Of a stretch of 64,000 nucleotides of DNA, positions 35,271 to 46,722 are shown one piece after another. Below the pieces are notes generated by a model, which had not been told where the DNA came from, made no database searches, and saw only the letters and a program-made list of their open reading frames with translations. The number at the start of each line of letters is the position of its first letter. Positions within the stretch are counted from its first letter, which is position 1. The position numbers and the translations under genes are program-made. The DNA lies in the NCBI RefSeq assembly GCF_000224145.3, contig NW_004190390.2:224812-288811 (forward strand). Reading direction: 5' to 3'. This DNA comes from Ciona intestinalis. Lineage: Eukaryota > Chordata > Ascidiacea > Phlebobranchia > Cionidae.

Positions 35271-35534
35271 TTTACCAGTTTTTATTTGTGATTTGAAAAA
35301 TATAGCTTTTTTTAAACGTTTGTACCAAAATGGGTGTATATCCTAATTAGGGATTTTCACTACATTCTTGTTAAGTCTCGTTGGGTTTAACCATCGTAGT
35401 ATATAGCATTAACACATTTTTTAAATATTTTATTTGAAATTTTATTCACCCCAACCATTTGAAATTACATTATTAAAACTGATGTTAAAAACGAATTGTT
35501 AAATTTAATTGCTTTTTGACATGATGTCGACGTT

Positions 35535-36366
35535 TTACTCTGGTCGTTCGCATAGCGCGTATAAGCCGCGGTAGGAGCAATTGAAGTCGTTCCATTGAAG
35601 GCTTCTTTCAAAGTTGCCACAAACACAGTCTTCGCCTTGACTGTCGTTCGGTTCTCCAGGGTACCAGTTTGTCTCACTGTTGATTAGTGGTGTGCCGTCT
35701 TCCCAAATAAAAGTGCCTTCGACCTGCTTATCGTTAAGACCGATCCAGTATTTATTGTCTACGATAACCGGCAGCTGTAGGTTGAGAATTCTACAACGAT
35801 ATAATTATTTGTAACATTATAACGCACCTATAGCAGAAGGAAAGAAAATAAAGAAAAAAAGAGTTTGTGAAAACTGTTTCGGCAGACATAAAAGCAATAA
35901 AAGCAATATAAAGTTAGCAAACAGCCCAAGTAGTAATTTGTTTACTTCATAAAATCGGTGTTTTTGGGTCCGTTGACAGCTAGAGTGGAACCGAGTATAG
36001 CGCAATTAGACTGAGCTTCGTCGTAAGTCATGTGCGTCGTAATAAAACGATAGAGATAACCATTTCCCGGTCCGTACCATACATCTCCATCGATAACTAA
36101 ACAACGTGTACCATTTGGTCAAATTTATAGATAAGATTGTAATTGGATTGGTTTAGCCACAAACCTTTACTCTATTTATTTGTAAGACTGACTAGAAGGT
36201 AAGTTTAAAAACATCGTTTAATTTGGTAAAACTAAATTTGGTTTGAGGTAAAATGACAACAAAGTTTTCCCGTACCTTTCATACATTGACACTGGTTATC
36301 CGCTGTAGCGGGCAGGACTGCATGTAGACAAATAAATAGCACAAAGCAAACTTTAAATGATAACAT
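35535..36366 (-). CDS. Secreted single-domain C-type lectin, complete, 3 exons
   Basis: Exons 36366-36276, 36096-35946 and 35790-35535 splice to 165 aa. Residues 1-22 form a signal peptide (MLSFKVCFVLFICLHAVLP...). One C-type lectin-like domain fills the rest: MTYDEAQSNCAILGSTLA (Cys62), YWIGLND (95-101), FIWEDGTPL, TNWYPGEPND with the Ca/mannose-type EPN motif at 127-129, QWND (146-149), and the closing cysteines 152 and 161. This set suggests a calcium-dependent lectin able to bind mannose-like sugars (family knowledge), secreted outside the cell. A poly-A signal lies at about 35443-35448. The gene sits between the two tandem KLHL genes on the opposite strand. Its own ligand is unknown. Confidence 0.93.
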
Positions 36367-36426
36367 TTTAGAAGATTTAGATAATCTCTGAAAAACATGG
36401 AATGTAAAAAAATATTTATTATGTAC

Positions 36427-36614
36427 TACTGTGGGGTAAGATGGGATACTGTTAGCACATAATTCTCATGTTTCCTGATCGTGTATTAAACTAATAACAA
36501 CGCTCTTTTATACAGTCGCCGGGCTACGTTTTTTTTAATTCTGTAAATATTCCTAATTTACTACCAAATAAAACGATAAAAAAGAATGAAAATGTCCTAT
36601 CTTACCCAACCCTA
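36427..36614 (-). mobile_element. MITE at edge of gap
   Basis: Starts at TACTGTGGGGTAAGATGGG and ends TATCTTACCCAACCCTA at the first N. Very similar right-end sequence reappears right after the gap at 45131-45180. Confidence 0.8.
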
Positions 36615-36739
36615 NNNNNNNNNNNNNNNNNNNNNNNNNNNNNNNNNNNNNNNNNNNNNNNNNNNNNNNNNNNNNNNNNNNNNNNNNNNNNNNNNNNNNN
36701 NNNNNNNNNNNNNNNNNNNNNNNNNNNNNNNNNNNNNNN
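36615..36739. other. Assembly gap (125 N) before KLHL-B
   Basis: N run that removes everything upstream of the third exon of KLHL-B. Its length equals that of the gap at 15019-15143, which suggests a nominal or similar estimate, not a measured size. Confidence 0.99.
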
Positions 36740-39700
36740 AACTGCGAAATTCAACAACTTTGTTGTTGAAAATTATCAACAAGTTGTTTCTGATGATCAG
36801 TTTAAGAAACTTTTGAAAAATGATGTCATCAAGTTATTGCAATCAACACATGACAAGGTTAGTTTACATTGTAAATATTTAGTTCGTTAGTATATGTGTA
36901 TGGTCATTCAAGTAGGGACAAACATTTCCATTAACACAGCGTGAAAACGTTGTAAAAAAATTGGAACGGGGTATTTTAACCTCTAAACAAAGATTGGGCA
37001 AAGGTTTGCTTGTAGGCTGTTTCCTTTTAGATAAATACCCATGACGTTACGACACTTTATGGTAACACTCATTGTCAAAGTCCAGCTTTATACCAAAATA
37101 AACAATACTAAAATAGTAACAATGATATGTAGATGTATCCCTATATTCAAAGCAATAAGCGACAGAATATTTCTCAGGTTTCTTCAGATTTGGTTTACAC
37201 TGCTGTTATGAACTGGATGAAGTTTGATTTGGCTTCAAATGAAAGTTACTTAAGTGAACTTTTAAAATTTGTTGATTTTTATGAAATGTCCCCAAAGATG
37301 CTTGAAGATATGGTCTCTGTAGAGGTGATTGCTGTAGAAGTGGTTATGTGCTTGTCTTCTATCAGTAGGATACCAGTTTAAATGTAGCTTCACTTATGTG
37401 TGTTTCCTTGTGCAAGACACTTGATATTAATTGCTCCAACCCTATAGTCACAGATGTGTTGTCTAAATTGTTCATACTAAAATTTATTAGTAAAGTTTCT
37501 TACTCACAACTCATAAAAAGAAAAAACACATTTACACTGTGTCAGAAATCTATTAGATGAACGAAATTGATCATTGGCTTTATTCCACTTAAAACGAACG
37601 TCTCAGTAAAACACAATAGTAAGACTAACACAACAGTAGGACTTTACACAAGTACAAAGGATTATGCAAGAAACACAGGAATGTTAATGACAGGCGTTTG
37701 AAGCGTACGCCTCGCACAATAATTAATAGTGTTGCCAAACGGGCCATACATTTAGTTTAACTCAGTGGGGAATAGAACTTGAACACTATCACACACTGTA
37801 TTACATCCATGTTGCACATTTGATATTTAACCAAGTAATTATTATCCATTATCACAAATGAAAAACAAATCTTATTTATGAATATCATTCAGCCTCTTAT
37901 TCGAAACCTTCGTGGAACAGATTGTTCATTTCACGATGCTTTGGTGCAACGCGCAAAGACAACAGGTAGCTGCTTGTTCTATGAATATTCATAACAATTT
38001 CATTGTAAATTTTAATTAATCTGGTTTCAATTGTGAAACAGGATTATTTTATACTAGCAGTTGTAAGGATTATTATGTTTTTACTTCATGCTAAAGGTTA
38101 CAGTTTTATATATTGTATTTCATGTATTATCTACATGCTCGGGAGTACAATAATTTAGTCATGTGCGCTTTATTAAAAAGCTTTTTCAGTGAATTAGCTT
38201 TTAAGTGTTTAACGCTGTTTCTTTCTCAGAGACATCCCTCATATCACTTGGTGGTAACAATAGTTTAACCAAAGTAACAAAGTTGGATTTGCAAACAAAA
38301 CAATGGAGTTCACTTCCAGTAAGTTTAATATAAGTTATGCTAAATATAAGTTAAGGAACAGCAATACCTCTAACCCAGTGGTCACTAGGTTGTACAAATT
38401 GTCAGTCATAAACAAAAAAAAATCCAATAAAAATCAAAACACTCTCCCACAAAGTTACATTCGTGGCACCTTGTAAGCTGGCACGAGGGGTATGAAACAG
38501 AACACTACTGCCGTTTTCTAGCCACGATAGCATAAACCTAGTTACATTCATTCATATATGCTTTGCTACCAGCAAACTGAATTTGTCACAAATATTTCAC
38601 ATGCAGAAAAGTATGTGAGAATGAAATCTTAACTCAGCTAAGCCATTTAATTTTGTATACTATATTTGAAATCAAGAGACAGTATTGCTTTTTCAAGATA
38701 TTGCAGCATTTGTTTTATAGAAGTGGTAAGATGCAAATTACGAATTGAATTTATTTTAGGATTTACCAGTTGGTCGGCTGTCAGCAGCAGCTGTTGTCAT
38801 CAATGATGTTCTGTATCATCTTGCAGGAGATTTACAAATTGATGGTAAAGTCACAAACATTGTTTATCGAATGAAATTAAAGGAAAAAGTTTTAAAATGG
38901 GAGAAGGTAGCTTCAATGAATGTAGAAAGATATGTTTTTGGTGCTGCTGTTATAAATGGTAAGTTTAAATGCTTCTTTTTTAGTTTTTAAAGCTGCATTA
39001 CGTTATTTTTATACAAAGAAATATCTTTTATATTTAAGTATTAAAAATCTTGCGCTGTACCTACAATTAAAACTGAAAACCAGTCACCCCCAAAACGATA
39101 AATGCATTCAGTTGTTTTAAATTGAAATAGTGCTTGTGCATCACACACCCGGCAAATATTTTTAAACAAAAGTTTAAGAACCATTGTATAAATGTACCAA
39201 AAGGTTAAACAAAACTTCATTAATAACAGTAAACACAATATTTATAATAACATGATTTTAAGGATGTAACAATGGTATGTATTGTGGATAAAATACTATC
39301 AGGTATGTACATTAGATTATATAACCTATCTATTACAAACACACAGGGTTTGACTATTTATAACCTAGGTGTCATCTTTGTACTTGGTGGAACTGATGAA
39401 AATAATAAAAGCGTTTCAACTGGAGAATATTATGTTGTTCCACTTAACAAGTGGATTCAACTTAAACCAATGAAGGTCGCCAGAAGTGGTCATTGTTTGG
39501 TTGCTCACAATGGTTATTGCGATAAATAATATTGTTTCATTTTATTTAATACTTTAATGTTAACCAGGATATTTATTTTCACTTGGTGGACATGATAGAC
39601 AACAAGTTATATCTTCAGTTGAAAGATATGATCCATCATCAGATGAATGGAAAGATGTTGCTTCAATGCAAACACCGCGATGTTGGTTTGCTGCTGTGGT

Positions 39701-40723
39701 GCTTAACAATGCTATTTATTCTATTGGTAAGTATGTTTACATCATTAAAAACATCTATATTTAATGCATTTCGGTGCCATGGCATATCAGTTCGGCGCCA
39801 TGGCGTATTGGTTAGCGCTCCTGCTTGTAACCATTACGTAATGCGNNNNNNNNNNNNNNNNNNNNNNNNNNNNNNNNNNNNNNNNNNNNNNNNNNCACCC
39901 ACGAAGTAACATACATGGTAACTCGTAAGCTGGCACGAGGTGTTAAACCCGTGTGATAACGACTGTCGTTTTCCGACCACTCGAGGATAAAGTAAGTTAC
40001 ATTACATTACATTCCTGATATTTCTGTTGAGCTTAATCCAAGGTGCTTTAAGGTTAACGATTATTCATTGAAATATAAGAAGCAAGTAATAACAAGTTAA
40101 TGTTGTTAAATTAATATCCCTTTAAACAGGCCATCATAGTTGAGCGACATGTTTCACTTTAAGGTTTTGTATTTTAAAACCTGAAATATTTGGTTACATT
40201 TACAAGCTTAAGACCCAAACAAAGTTCTGCAAGACCAATGACCTAAACTAAATTGACCATATTCAGTGCAATTTAACCATTAATTCATATAATGTGGATT
40301 CTATCTTGTTCCAACTAACAGTTTGTTATATTATATTAAATAATAAATATTAAACAGCTATTTATATTCATATATAATTATAATCAGGTGGCAATGATGG
40401 AATACAAGCTCTTAAATCAGTTGAGAAATACAATGTTGATGATGACACATGGGTTTATGTGGAGAATATGAACATAGAGAGAAATTGTCATGCAGCTTGT
40501 GTTGCACAAAACAAGATTTATGTAGTGGGAGGGTAAATACTTGGAATATTATTTGATCAACATTGTTTGTTCTAGGAGTAACATTATGTTTGTTTATTGT
40601 AGTCTGGATTCTGGGAATAAAATTGTGAAATCAATTGAATGTTTCGATGACCAAACTGACAAGTGGAGTGTTGTTGGTGAAACTGAAGTTGAATTATACA
40701 ACCATTCTATGGTTGCTGTTTAA
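36740..40723 (+). CDS. BTB-BACK-Kelch protein, copy B, 5' part lost in gap
   Basis: Exons: 36740-36857 (end of exon 3), 37178-37324, 37893-37965, 38230-38318, 38760-38958, 39369-39512, 39568-39726, 40388-40532 and 40603-40723. Same intron positions and phases as copy A, stop at 40723. The BTB exons are not in the assembly: the interval between the lectin gene and the gap is too short and is filled with a MITE. The readable part (end of BACK plus all kelch blades) is intact, with changes such as NNSLTKVTKLDL for TETLTKVTKFDL. Exons 3-7 differ from copy A at many amino-acid positions, while exons 8-9 and their introns are nearly identical. It supplies the full exon 10 missing in copy A. Whether B makes a whole protein cannot be decided here. 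Confidence 0.85.
38365..38560 (+). repeat. SINE body and tail, KLHL-B intron 6
   Basis: CAGCAATACCTCTAACCCAG, CCCACAAAGTTACATTCGTG, GGCACGAGGGGTATGAAACA and a degraded tail. Absent from the same intron of copy A, so it inserted after the two genes separated. Confidence 0.8.
39846..39895. other. Assembly gap (50 N) in KLHL-B intron 9
   Basis: N run inside a SINE: the head lies at 39775-39845 and the tail (CACCCACGAAGTAACATACA onwards) at 39896-40010. Confidence 0.99.
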
Positions 40724-43700
40724 ATAGGAAAGAGGTGAACATTGCACTGATAAATCACATATTTACCATTTTTCCAAACGCCCCTGCAAGCCATAATGTA
40801 ACTTTGCTCATGCCCACATTTCAATTCCATGTGTTAATACACCAAGCAACATAATCAATGCCCACTGTACTTCTATTTTAACCTTTACCGTATTAGAACC
40901 TATGTCGTTTTAGCGCTACTTCAACGCTTTTATATACACAGGTGCTCTGTTTCATACACTTTGTGCCCACTTACATTGTTGCAGACACGCCTACAAAGCT
41001 TCATTGGGTTTAACATCTACGCCTTTTAATTGACACTCTTTCCCAAACCTTTTATACATAGTGAGTTTTAACAACTGTCAGTTTACTAATGATTCCTTTC
41101 TCTTCGTTGTTTAAATGATATGTTTTATGCTATCATTTTTGTAGAGATAATTAAAACGTTATGTTGTGTTAAAGCTCTCAATGACAGACAGAGGGAACAG
41201 ACTATAATACTACAGCATTAGAATCCATATACTTGAGTTACTCCTACCGTTCGTGGTAGATATGATTTTCTATGACCATGCGGTGGTAAATTTGATTTGG
41301 GGCACCTGCAAATTTGATACCGTGGTATGGTTATGTATATAGGCTATAGTAAGGTGGGGAAGATTAGACACCTTTTCATTCTGCTTTCTCGTCCCAATTA
41401 GTAATAAACAAAGAACATTCAAAGTATTATAATACCGTATCCTCACGAATGTAAAACTTAGATATTATGTGCTAAAGGTGTCCCATCTCCCCCCACCCTG
41501 CGATACATAATTTGGTCTGTAAACTATGATTGGGCAGGTAGTCGTTTTATAGATCCTTTTTCTTCGAACCGGTGTTCTTGCTATTTACGCAACTCTTTTT
41601 CGCACATGCCAATTCCTAAACCTTACGTCACGCCTGGACTGAAACCACTTCGTTTATATAATTAGTATTTTTAAATGAATGTTCTGATTCAAAACTGCAT
41701 AACTAGCGTTTACACAAGTCGTAGGAATGACGTAAAACAATTATTACTTAAATTCTTCACAGTCTGCTGTTACCATAAATAGATTTCAGTATTACCCAAT
41801 GTTAAATTATTGCTTATAAATTCAGAAAATTCGCGTCTTACCGCTTTAAAGGCAACACTGGGCACTTGGAATTCTTGGCATATTTACGTCACAAACCCTG
41901 AACGTTGCTTCAAGCAATAAACCAATCGACGCTTTCCACGTATTCATCGAATTATAATTTGATTTGCACGGGAGTTTATGGCACTGTATGTCCTCTTGAT
42001 TTGCCATGTTTTGTACCAAGTGTTGAGCTGTATGAAGTTACAATGTATTTAAGTGAGGGCATAACTAGTTAATGATAAGCGCTAGCTTGTATATTGAGTA
42101 TGTAGGCTACTATGTGATATTTAACGTCTTATTTACAGCTGGCCAGTAGTAAAGAACTGTATAGTGCATATTTGTATTTAGTGTACCAAGAACAAAAGCG
42201 GAACCATCAGCGACGAATCTTAACGTTTTATTACCACTACAGAAAAGAGACAAAGACGCAACGAAAAGCTCAAGAAAGAAAATGGAGCCATAGCATACAC
42301 AAACTAAGAGGTCAGATTTCTTCAAGTTTAATTCACTTGGTGTAACTTAATTTTAAGGCCAGGCAGTCGGCACAGTTAGATAGTATCGGCTATAAATATA
42401 GTAGCATCGGTAAATCTAGGGATCGCTAGGACGCCACTGGGGCATTGTGTAGGCCAACAAAGAGCAGTAGCCTGGTTACCAAAAACTCTTCCAAGCTAAT
42501 GGGTTGTGCGTTACAAAACAATTAGGCGTCAAACTTGCGACGAGGGACCCCCCCCCCAAAAAAATGACAACATCAGGTTAAACCGCCTTAAAAATAGGAA
42601 CCAATCGATTCTCTTTCCTGGCTGCAGTTTATGTTGCGATTGTTTTTTTTGAATCGACAACAAGCGCAAATATGCGACGCTAACAGGACGCTGTTGTGGC
42701 GGATAAACTGATTCCGAGGATCACTCGGTTCGATCAATCTATCTTGCGTTAAAACCAAGTCCGTTCTTTACCTCATGACGCATTCACACCCGATTAATGT
42801 TCAAAACATTTACCAGGAAATTCGGTCTTGAGACGTCGGGCGTTCTTGAGGCCATCTGAATATGATATCGTGTTTTTACTATCGGTTATTTTCTCTTCGT
42901 ATAGGGAAATGTAAAATAGTTTTACTCGTATATTAGTATGTAGGACGAAGTTTATGCTTATTTTGGCACGATCGCTGACTTTGTACAACTTTGCGCCTGA
43001 ATCTGTTTTTTACTAAATCACTAAAAAAAAAAATTTGGAATCGTTTGTTTGACTATATTGCAACAAAATGATGGCCATAATATACACAAGATAATAGTAC
43101 AGCGAACGAAAAACAAAATAAAATTGGCAATATAGTACTGTGGGGAATATGGGACACCTTGAGCTCGTAATATTCAAATATCCTGATCGCGTTTTAAACA
43201 ATTAACGACGGCCTATGGGAGTCGTGAGGATACGGTTTTGAAATTCTTTGAATGTTTTTTGTCTACTACCAAATGGGACGAGAAAATGGAATAACAAGGT
43301 GTCCCATCTTTCCCCATCCTACTATACAAAATTTACAGAACTACGCAAATAGCTATATAAAATAAGTTTAATGCAAAATATAGGATGAAGACGTTCACAG
43401 TCTATATACGTTTATCTTTATAATTTCAGTGTCCTTATAATTTCCCAAACTGCTAATTTTGTAGGTGTATGCATCCTTGTAATTGGTTGTCAAATTAAGG
43501 CTACACAAAAATGTTCACAAAATATGGTAAAAATCTAAGTGGGCACGGGGTATATGAAACCTCACCCAGTACGCAATAAAAAAACGTGTTTAACTAAGTA
43601 ACACCGCCACGAGTATAAATAACAAATATAGTCCGGTGGGGCTCGTAGGAATCAAAGAATATTCAAAGAATTATAAAACAGTATCCTCACGACTCCCATA

Positions 43701-43853
43701 TAGACCGTTGTTAATTGTTTAAAACACGATCAGGATATTTGGATATTATGTGCTAAAGGCCGGTATCCCGTCTTCCCCACCCTACTATATATTTAAAATA
43801 CATTGATGCCAGGAATAGAATTTCAATATTAAGTACAAGTAAATACAATAGTC
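40724..43853. other. KLHL-B 3' flank and junction of two duplications
   Basis: From about 41070 to 42800 this repeats the flank of KLHL-A. From about 42820 onwards it repeats 45870-47700 instead. The switch near 42800-42830 is a breakpoint between two segmental duplications. MITEs lie at about 41336-41515, 43131-43325 and 43635-43791. A minus-strand open frame at 42794-42988 crosses the breakpoint and has no match in the other copy, so it is not called a gene. Confidence 0.7.
43131..43325 (-). mobile_element. MITE, KLHL-B/macro spacer
   Basis: TATAGTACTGTGGGGAATAT to CATCTTTCCCCATCCTACTA with reversed core. It is absent at the equivalent point of the other copy (about 46145), so it inserted after the duplication. 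Confidence 0.85.
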
Positions 43854-44826
43854 TTATAGCTCGTTATTTTGAAAATCTGCCAGCATATTTGGTCGAAACA
43901 CAACGATATTTACGGTTTTTAGCGACCTATTTGTATTTTGTTCATCTGCATATTTTTCCAGTGCTCGTCTTATGCCTTGGCTTACTTCTTTTGGGTTGAA
44001 CCTCAGATTACCTAGGAAGTAAATGTCTTAACTGCCTACCCGCTGAAGTGTTATTTAAAAAAAAACGTTTCTAAGCATTATAAGCACAGTTTTTTTCTTT
44101 TATCTCGTGTTCACTGTCCAGTTATAACATAGGTATATTCCTATGCAACAGACACGTGATGTATTCATACACATCTCATGTCCACTGTCGAGTTATAACA
44201 TGGATGTCTTCTTATACACCAGACACACATGTTGTATTCATGCACCTCATGCTCACTGTGGAACTGTAGCCTGCAATATAGTGGGGTGGGGGAAGATGGC
44301 ACACCTTAAGCACATAATATCCAAATATCCTGATCGTGTTTTAAACAATTAACAGCAGTCTATAGGAGTCGTGGGGATACGGTTTTATAATTCTTTGAAT
44401 GCTTTTTATTTACTACTAAATAGAACGAGAAAATATAATAAAAAGGTGTCCCATCTTTCCCCATCGTACTATATCATTATATCCAAGTATACTAGATACA
44501 CATTACACGAAAAGCAGACGTACATTTTGCACAGCAAACGAGTATATGGTCTCTTTGAGCACAATATGCCTTAACATTTTACCTGTTCCTATGGCTGGTA
44601 TAGCCAGAGATCTTTAATCCAGCCTCTGCGCACTGGTGTAAAACATTTAACACCTCACGTTCCACGTCTTGAACCCGCCGTAAATTAATATGAAATATAT
44701 TTCTACACGCTGACATGTTCCCACCAGACGTACACCTCATAGTTTTACTCTTTGCCGCATCGGAATTTCCAACTTCCACAGTTAGACGCTCTCCCCCTTG
44801 GTGCAGTATTGCATTTGACAGCATTC
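43854..44826 (-). pseudogene. Two-exon fragment of the kinase-macro gene
   Basis: Exons 44826-44583 and 44011-43854 match the last two exons (11 and 12) of the gene at 46723-53064, including the intron minisatellite. The exon equivalent to exon 11 has one extra base in the stretch encoding GLKSLAIPAIGTG, which shifts the frame so the loop that lines the ADP-ribose pocket is lost. No exons 1-10 lie upstream: the sequence passes through a MITE end to a piece (44976-45130) that belongs to the kinase gene's intron 2, then hits a gap. This fragment is therefore a duplicate with a large internal deletion and is very unlikely to be functional. Confidence 0.85.
44277..44473 (-). mobile_element. MITE in intron of the macro fragment
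   Basis: TATAGTGGGGTGGGGGAAGA to CATCTTTCCCCATCGTACTA. The parent gene's intron 11 lacks it at the matching site (about 47300), so this insertion is younger than the duplication. Confidence 0.85.
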
Positions 44827-46722
44827 CTATAAATACAAGCTTTGGTACTTTCTTTATAATAATATTGCAGTATTAATTATAGTACTGTGGGGTAAGATGG
44901 AATATCGTTATAGGATCTAATTCCTATGTTTCGTGATCGTCTTTTGAACATTAAACAACGCTCTTATCATTAAAAAATTTATTGTTCAACACACGTTTAC
45001 AACAAAAGAACACCTAGCCCCTTTAAATGACGTTTGCACGGCATTGAAGCTAACGTTTCTGAGTAATTAATTTCGTAAAAACAGTAAATACATTCAATAT
45101 GGCTTATACTCCCTAAAAAGATGTCTTAGTNNNNNNNNNNNNNNNNNNNNNNNNNNNNNNNNNNNNNNNNNNNNNNNNNNCGATAAAAAAGAATGAATGT
45201 CTATCTTACCCAACCCTACTATATATCTATCATATTCAAGTACCTTATGTGCAGTGACTTACACGGGTATGTAGTTTATATAGCCCGTCTGTTTGTTTGC
45301 GTTTTCATGGTATCATATAACGCCCGCCGTAATTCCCCTCAGATATGACTCTATAACCTTTGCAGGTGAGCTTAGGTAATATTTATTTCCTAATATCCAT
45401 TCTTAATAGATATACAGTCTTACTGGGATAAATATTTATCCAAGACCTTTGACGTGACAAAAGGAATGATCGCATTAAACATGTGCAAAACAATTTCGAT
45501 AAAACCGTGGCGCGGTTAGGTCTAAAGTCGTTGCCAAAAATAACATTACGAGCTGACTGTTTAAATATTACCGCGCACTTAATCTTGCGCAAATTATCAG
45601 AATACAATGGGAAAATATTTGTCTTTCAGTTAATTGGTGCAGGGGGAAATTGGCGGATCGAAAGAGTATGGCAAAGCCAAGGAGTACTTAAGGTTTAGCT
45701 AAGCGATCAGGAAACCTAATTTACATATTTGTGTAGATTGGCGACAATTTTGCTTGTTGTTATTTGGTACCATTGCAACGGACGTGATTTCCAACCACGA
45801 TGTGCGACACCATACAACTGCAAGCAAGTAATTATCTCGCTTAATTAAAATCACGTACCTCGACGACGGGCGTTATTGAGACGATCTGATATGATATCGA
45901 AACATTTTCCTTTCGGCTATTTTCTCTTCGTCGGGGAATGTAAAATAGTTTTGCTCTTATATTAGTATGTAGTTAAGTTTATGCTTATTTTAGCACGATC
46001 GATGACTTTGTACAACTTTGCGCCGGAATCATTACTGAATCACTATAAAAACAACTTGGAATCGTGTTTGACTATTGCAACAAAATGATGGCCATAATAT
46101 ACACAAAATAATAGTACAGCGAACGAAAAACAAAATAAAATTGCCAATACAAAATTAACAGAACCACGCAAAGAACTATATAAAATAAATTGAATGCAAA
46201 ATATAGGATGAAGACGTTCATAGTCTATATACGTTTATCTTTATAATTTCAGTGTCCTTATATTTTCCCAAACTGCTAATATTGTAGGTGTATGCATCCT
46301 TCCTCCAACCCTGTGGCCACTAATTGGTTGTCAAATTGAGGCTACACAAAAATATTCACAAAATGTGGTAAAAATATAAGTGGGCACGGGGTATATGAAA
46401 CCTCACCCAGTACGCAATAAAAAAACGTGTTTAACTAAGTAGCACCGCCACGAGTATAAATAACAAATATAGTCCGGTGGGGAAAAATGGGACACCATTT
46501 CATTCTATTTCTCGTAGGAATCAAAGAATAGTCAAAAAATGATATACCCGTATCCTCACGACTCCCATATAGACCGTTGTTAATTGTTTAAAACACGATC
46601 AAAATATTTGGATATTATGTGCTAAAGGTGTCCCGTCTTCCCCACCCTACTATATATTTCAAATACAATCATGCTAGGAATATAGTTGCAATAACTATTA
46701 AGTACAAGTAAATACAACAGTC
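44827..46722. other. Spacer between macro fragment and kinase-macro gene
   Basis: Contains a MITE end (about 44880-44965), the 155-bp stretch 44976-45130 shared with 52286-52428, an N gap, a MITE end after it (45181-45225), about 600 bp of unique sequence, then the 3' flank of the kinase-macro gene shared with 42820-43850 and carrying a MITE (about 46472-46660). In the unique part an open frame at 45483-45698 (72 codons, with FVFQLIGAGGNWRIERVWQ) follows no recognised family; a TTTCAG at 45625-45630 could be a splice acceptor. Confidence 0.5.
45131..45180. other. Assembly gap (50 N)
   Basis: N run between the intron-2-like stretch and a MITE end. Confidence 0.99.

Larger units (their letters stand above)
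33124..35534. other. KLHL-A 3' flank, duplicated at 40724-42800
   Basis: Holds the KLHL-A 3' flank, a SINE tail remnant (about 33345-33440, minus), a MITE (33771-33969) and about 1.7 kb (33490-35270) that recurs downstream of KLHL-B. The two copies differ by indels not in multiples of three and share no open frame, so the stretch looks non-coding. A splice-like TTACAG followed by a purine-rich stretch (about 34600-34780) could be an untranslated exon. Confidence 0.6.
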
